From: Burkholderiales bacterium
Lineage (GTDB): Bacteria > Pseudomonadota > Gammaproteobacteria > Burkholderiales > Burkholderiaceae_C
Length of the DNA: 6,709 bases
Assembly (NCBI GenBank): GCA_947453585.1
Contig: CANGHQ010000099.1
Span: forward strand, 1-6,709
Direction: 5' to 3'
In this document: in pieces, positions 5,203 to 6,709 of the stretch
Layout of the letters: every line of letters begins with the position of its first letter
Numbering within the stretch: the first letter of the stretch is position 1
Notes under the pieces: model-generated
What the model was told of the DNA's origin: nothing
Databases searched by the model: none
Seen by the model: only the letters and a program-made list of their open reading frames with translations
Made by a program: the position numbers and the translations under genes

Positions 5203-6597
5203 CTACAGGATTTTGGAGAATCGGTTCAGGTGCAGGTTGGCCTGCAAGTGGCGGTCAAATACCATGGCCACAGCGCGCACAAAGAACCAGCCGGTATCGG
5301 TGACTTCGATGCTGTCAGCGTCCACTGTGACCATGCCTTGTTCGGCCAGAGGTTTCAGGGCCTCAAGCTCAGTGGCAAAGTAACGCCCAAAGTCCACCAG
5401 ATACGCCAGAGCGATCGACTCAAAGTGCACCGCACCCTGGCACATGATGGCCATGATGACGGCGCGGCGCAGCAAATCGTCGCGCGTGAGCGCCAGCCCG
5501 CGCACCACCGGAAAACGGCCGTGGTTGAGCAGGTCGTAGTAGTCGTCCAGGGTTTTGGCGTTTTGGCTGTAGGTGGCGCCCACGCGCCCGATGGACGACA
5601 CGCCCAGCGCAATCAGGTCGCAGTCGGGTTGGGTGCTGTAGCCCTGGAAATTGCGGTGCAAGCGGCCCTGGCGCTTGGCCACGGCCAGCGGGTCGTTGGG
5701 CAGGGCAAAGTGGTCCATGCCCACATACACATAACCTACCGCCAGCAAGGCTTCGAGCGACCGCGCCAGCATCGCCACTTTGGCGCTGGCCGTGGGCAGT
5801 TCGGCGTCGTTGATGCGGCGCTGGGGCTTGAAGCGCTGGGGCAGGTGCGCATAGCCATACAGCGCAATGCGGTCCGGGCGCAGCTCGGTAATTTGGGCCA
5901 GCGTGCGGTCAAAGGAAGCCGGGCTTTGCAGGGGCAGGCCATAAATCAGGTCCACATTGATGGAATCAAAGCCGCGCTCGCGGGCCGCATGCACCAGGGT
6001 GAACACCTGTTCGGCCGGCTGCACGCGGTGCACGGCTTTTTGCACTGCCGGGTCAAAGTCCTGCACGCCAAAGCTCAGACGGTTAAAGCCCATGCTGGCC
6101 AGTGCGTCGATGCGCGCCACGTCCACCGTGCGCGGGTCAACCTCGATAGACAGTTCGGCACCCGGCGCTAACTGGAAATGCTGCTGCAGCAAGGCCATGA
6201 GCGCGCGCAGCTCGTCGTCGTTCATGAAGGTGGGGCTGCCGCCGCCCAGATGCAGCTGGCTCACCACGCGGCCCTTGCCGATCAGGTCGGTGTGCAGCGC
6301 CAGTTCCAGGGCCAGGTAGCGCAGGTATTCCCCTGAGCGGCTGTGGTGCTTGGTGATCACTTTGTTGCACGCGCAGTAGTAGCACAGCGAATCGCAAAAC
6401 GGAATGTGCACGTACAAGGACAGAGGCTGGGGCCGCGCGCCCTCGTCGTTAAAGCGCTGGGCCAGCGTGCGCTTGTATTCCTCGTCGCCAAAGGCCTCTA
6501 CAAAGCGGTCTGCAGTGGGATAGGACGTGTAGCGCGGGCCGGCTACATCAAACTTTTGGAGCAAACCAAGTGACACCGGAATTGGCATGTGATTCAT
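5203..6597 (-). CDS. hemN: Oxygen-independent coproporphyrinogen III oxidase (radical SAM)
   Basis: A cytosolic radical-SAM enzyme that decarboxylates two propionate side chains of coproporphyrinogen III to give protoporphyrinogen IX without oxygen, the anaerobic step of heme synthesis. The 464-residue length fits true HemN (E. coli 457) rather than the shorter HemW. The cluster motif FCDSLCYYCAC gives Cys68-x3-Cys72-x2-Cys75 for the 4Fe-4S cluster, plus Cys77, the fourth cysteine typical of HemN. Tyr62 in YVHIPFC matches the conserved SAM-site tyrosine. Others are LHLGGGSPTF (116-125), IEVDPR (151-156), GFNRLSFGVQDFD (170-182), GMDHFALPNDPLA (293-305), RLHRNFQGYST (312-322) and GVSSIG (332-337). 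The N-terminal FDVAGPRYTSYPTADRF is also HemN-specific. ATG at 6597 is used; Met4 is an alternative and neither has a clear Shine-Dalgarno sequence. It is the first gene of an operon with the DsbD-like protein, and an Fnr-type box lies 56 bases upstream. Confidence 0.97.
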   Translation of the reverse strand: MNHMPIPVSLGLLQKFDVAGPRYTSYPTADRFVEAFGDEEYKRTLAQRFNDEGARPQPLSLYVHIPFCDSLCYYCACNKVITKHHSRSGEYLRYLALELALHTDLIGKGRVVSQLHLGGGSPTFMNDDELRALMALLQQHFQLAPGAELSIEVDPRTVDVARIDALASMGFNRLSFGVQDFDPAVQKAVHRVQPAEQVFTLVHAARERGFDSINVDLIYGLPLQSPASFDRTLAQITELRPDRIALYGYAHLPQRFKPQRRINDAELPTASAKVAMLARSLEALLAVGYVYVGMDHFALPNDPLAVAKRQGRLHRNFQGYSTQPDCDLIALGVSSIGRVGATYSQNAKTLDDYYDLLNHGRFPVVRGLALTRDDLLRRAVIMAIMCQGAVHFESIALAYLVDFGRYFATELEALKPLAEQGMVTVDADSIEVTDTGWFFVRAVAMVFDRHLQANLHLNRFSKIL

Positions 6598-6622
6598 TCA
6601 GGTTAATATATTGACTAGCCTC

Positions 6623-6628
6623 ATAATG
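6623..6628 (-). promoter_or_regulatory. Candidate -10 element of the Fnr-dependent hemN promoter
   Basis: CATTAT on the minus strand matches four of six -10 consensus bases. It places the start site near 6616, about 43 bases from the centre of the Fnr-type box, close to the -41.5 spacing of class II FNR-activated promoters, where the box replaces the -35. The hemN leader would be about 20 bases. Confidence 0.4.
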
Positions 6629-6652
6629 TGAACCAGCTAACAGTTTGTGTAT

Positions 6653-6666
6653 TTGACATGCGTCAA
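6653..6666. promoter_or_regulatory. Fnr/Anr-type binding site (anaerobox) upstream of hemN
   Basis: TTGAC-ATGC-GTCAA has perfect inverted half-sites with the exact four-base spacing of the FNR/ANR consensus TTGAT-N4-ATCAA; the T-to-C change at the fifth base is symmetric and common in ANR/DNR-type sites. Its centre is about 62 bases before the hemN ATG. hemN is a classic FNR/ANR target, so activation under low oxygen is likely. It could also serve a rightward gene beyond the window. Confidence 0.75.
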
Positions 6667-6698
6667 CATCCACGGATAGACCCAACATTTGGTTCACC

Positions 6699-6703
6699 AG
6701 GAG
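6699..6703 (+). promoter_or_regulatory. Strong Shine-Dalgarno sequence at the window edge, suggesting a rightward gene starting at or just beyond 6709
   Basis: AGGAG at 6699-6703 is followed by TAGTC and a final A at 6709. If the next two bases were TG, an ATG would sit five bases after the site, which is good spacing. Nothing of the gene itself is visible. A gene divergent from hemN sharing the Fnr-type box would fit the context. Confidence 0.35.
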
Positions 6704-6709
6704 TAGTCA

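Noticed and set aside
5230..6171. 313-codon plus-strand open frame opposite hemN
   Set aside because: Antisense shadow of HemN, which carries all radical-SAM motifs on the minus strand; its His/Gln/Val-rich composition is typical of such shadows.

Overview
The window looks like chromosome of a GC-rich betaproteobacterium, most likely Burkholderiales and probably Comamonadaceae (Rhodoferax, Acidovorax or Polaromonas-like). This rests on protein character, high GC at third codon positions, and a HemN, DsbD-like membrane protein and Fnr-like regulator side by side; no database search was possible. All six complete genes and one partial gene belong to recognisable families. I see no CRISPR array, insertion sequence, phage gene, tRNA or rRNA, and no obviously new multi-gene system.

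Left part (1-1335): the first 201 codons of methylmalonyl-CoA mutase run leftward off the window. It is divergent from a GntR/FCD-type repressor gene across a 95-bp AT-rich region that carries a good promoter for the mutase and a short inverted repeat. The regulator probably controls the mutase (propionate/methylmalonyl-CoA metabolism).

Middle (1372-3371): two leftward genes overlap by an ATGA junction, dusA (tRNA-dihydrouridine synthase A) then an EamA/DMT-family exporter. They are probably co-transcribed, although their functions are unrelated.

Intergenic region (3372-3755): 384 bp with no convincing gene. Its centre (3541-3660) has only 26 G or C in 120 bases and carries two clean inverted repeats, 3591-3610 and 3620-3636. 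It separates dusA from the rightward Fnr-like gene.

Right part (3756-6709): an Fnr-like regulator starting at TTG converges on a leftward pair, hemN (oxygen-independent coproporphyrinogen III oxidase) followed by a DsbD-like membrane protein of the TauE/SafE annotation group. A textbook Fnr/Anr-type box (TTGAC-N4-GTCAA) lies upstream of hemN at activator-like spacing. This part appears to be a low-oxygen heme and cytochrome module. Its most notable point is that the Fnr-like protein keeps the DNA-recognition residues of FNR but appears to have lost two of the four cysteines that bind the 4Fe-4S oxygen sensor. A Shine-Dalgarno sequence at the extreme right edge hints at another rightward gene starting at or just past the window end.
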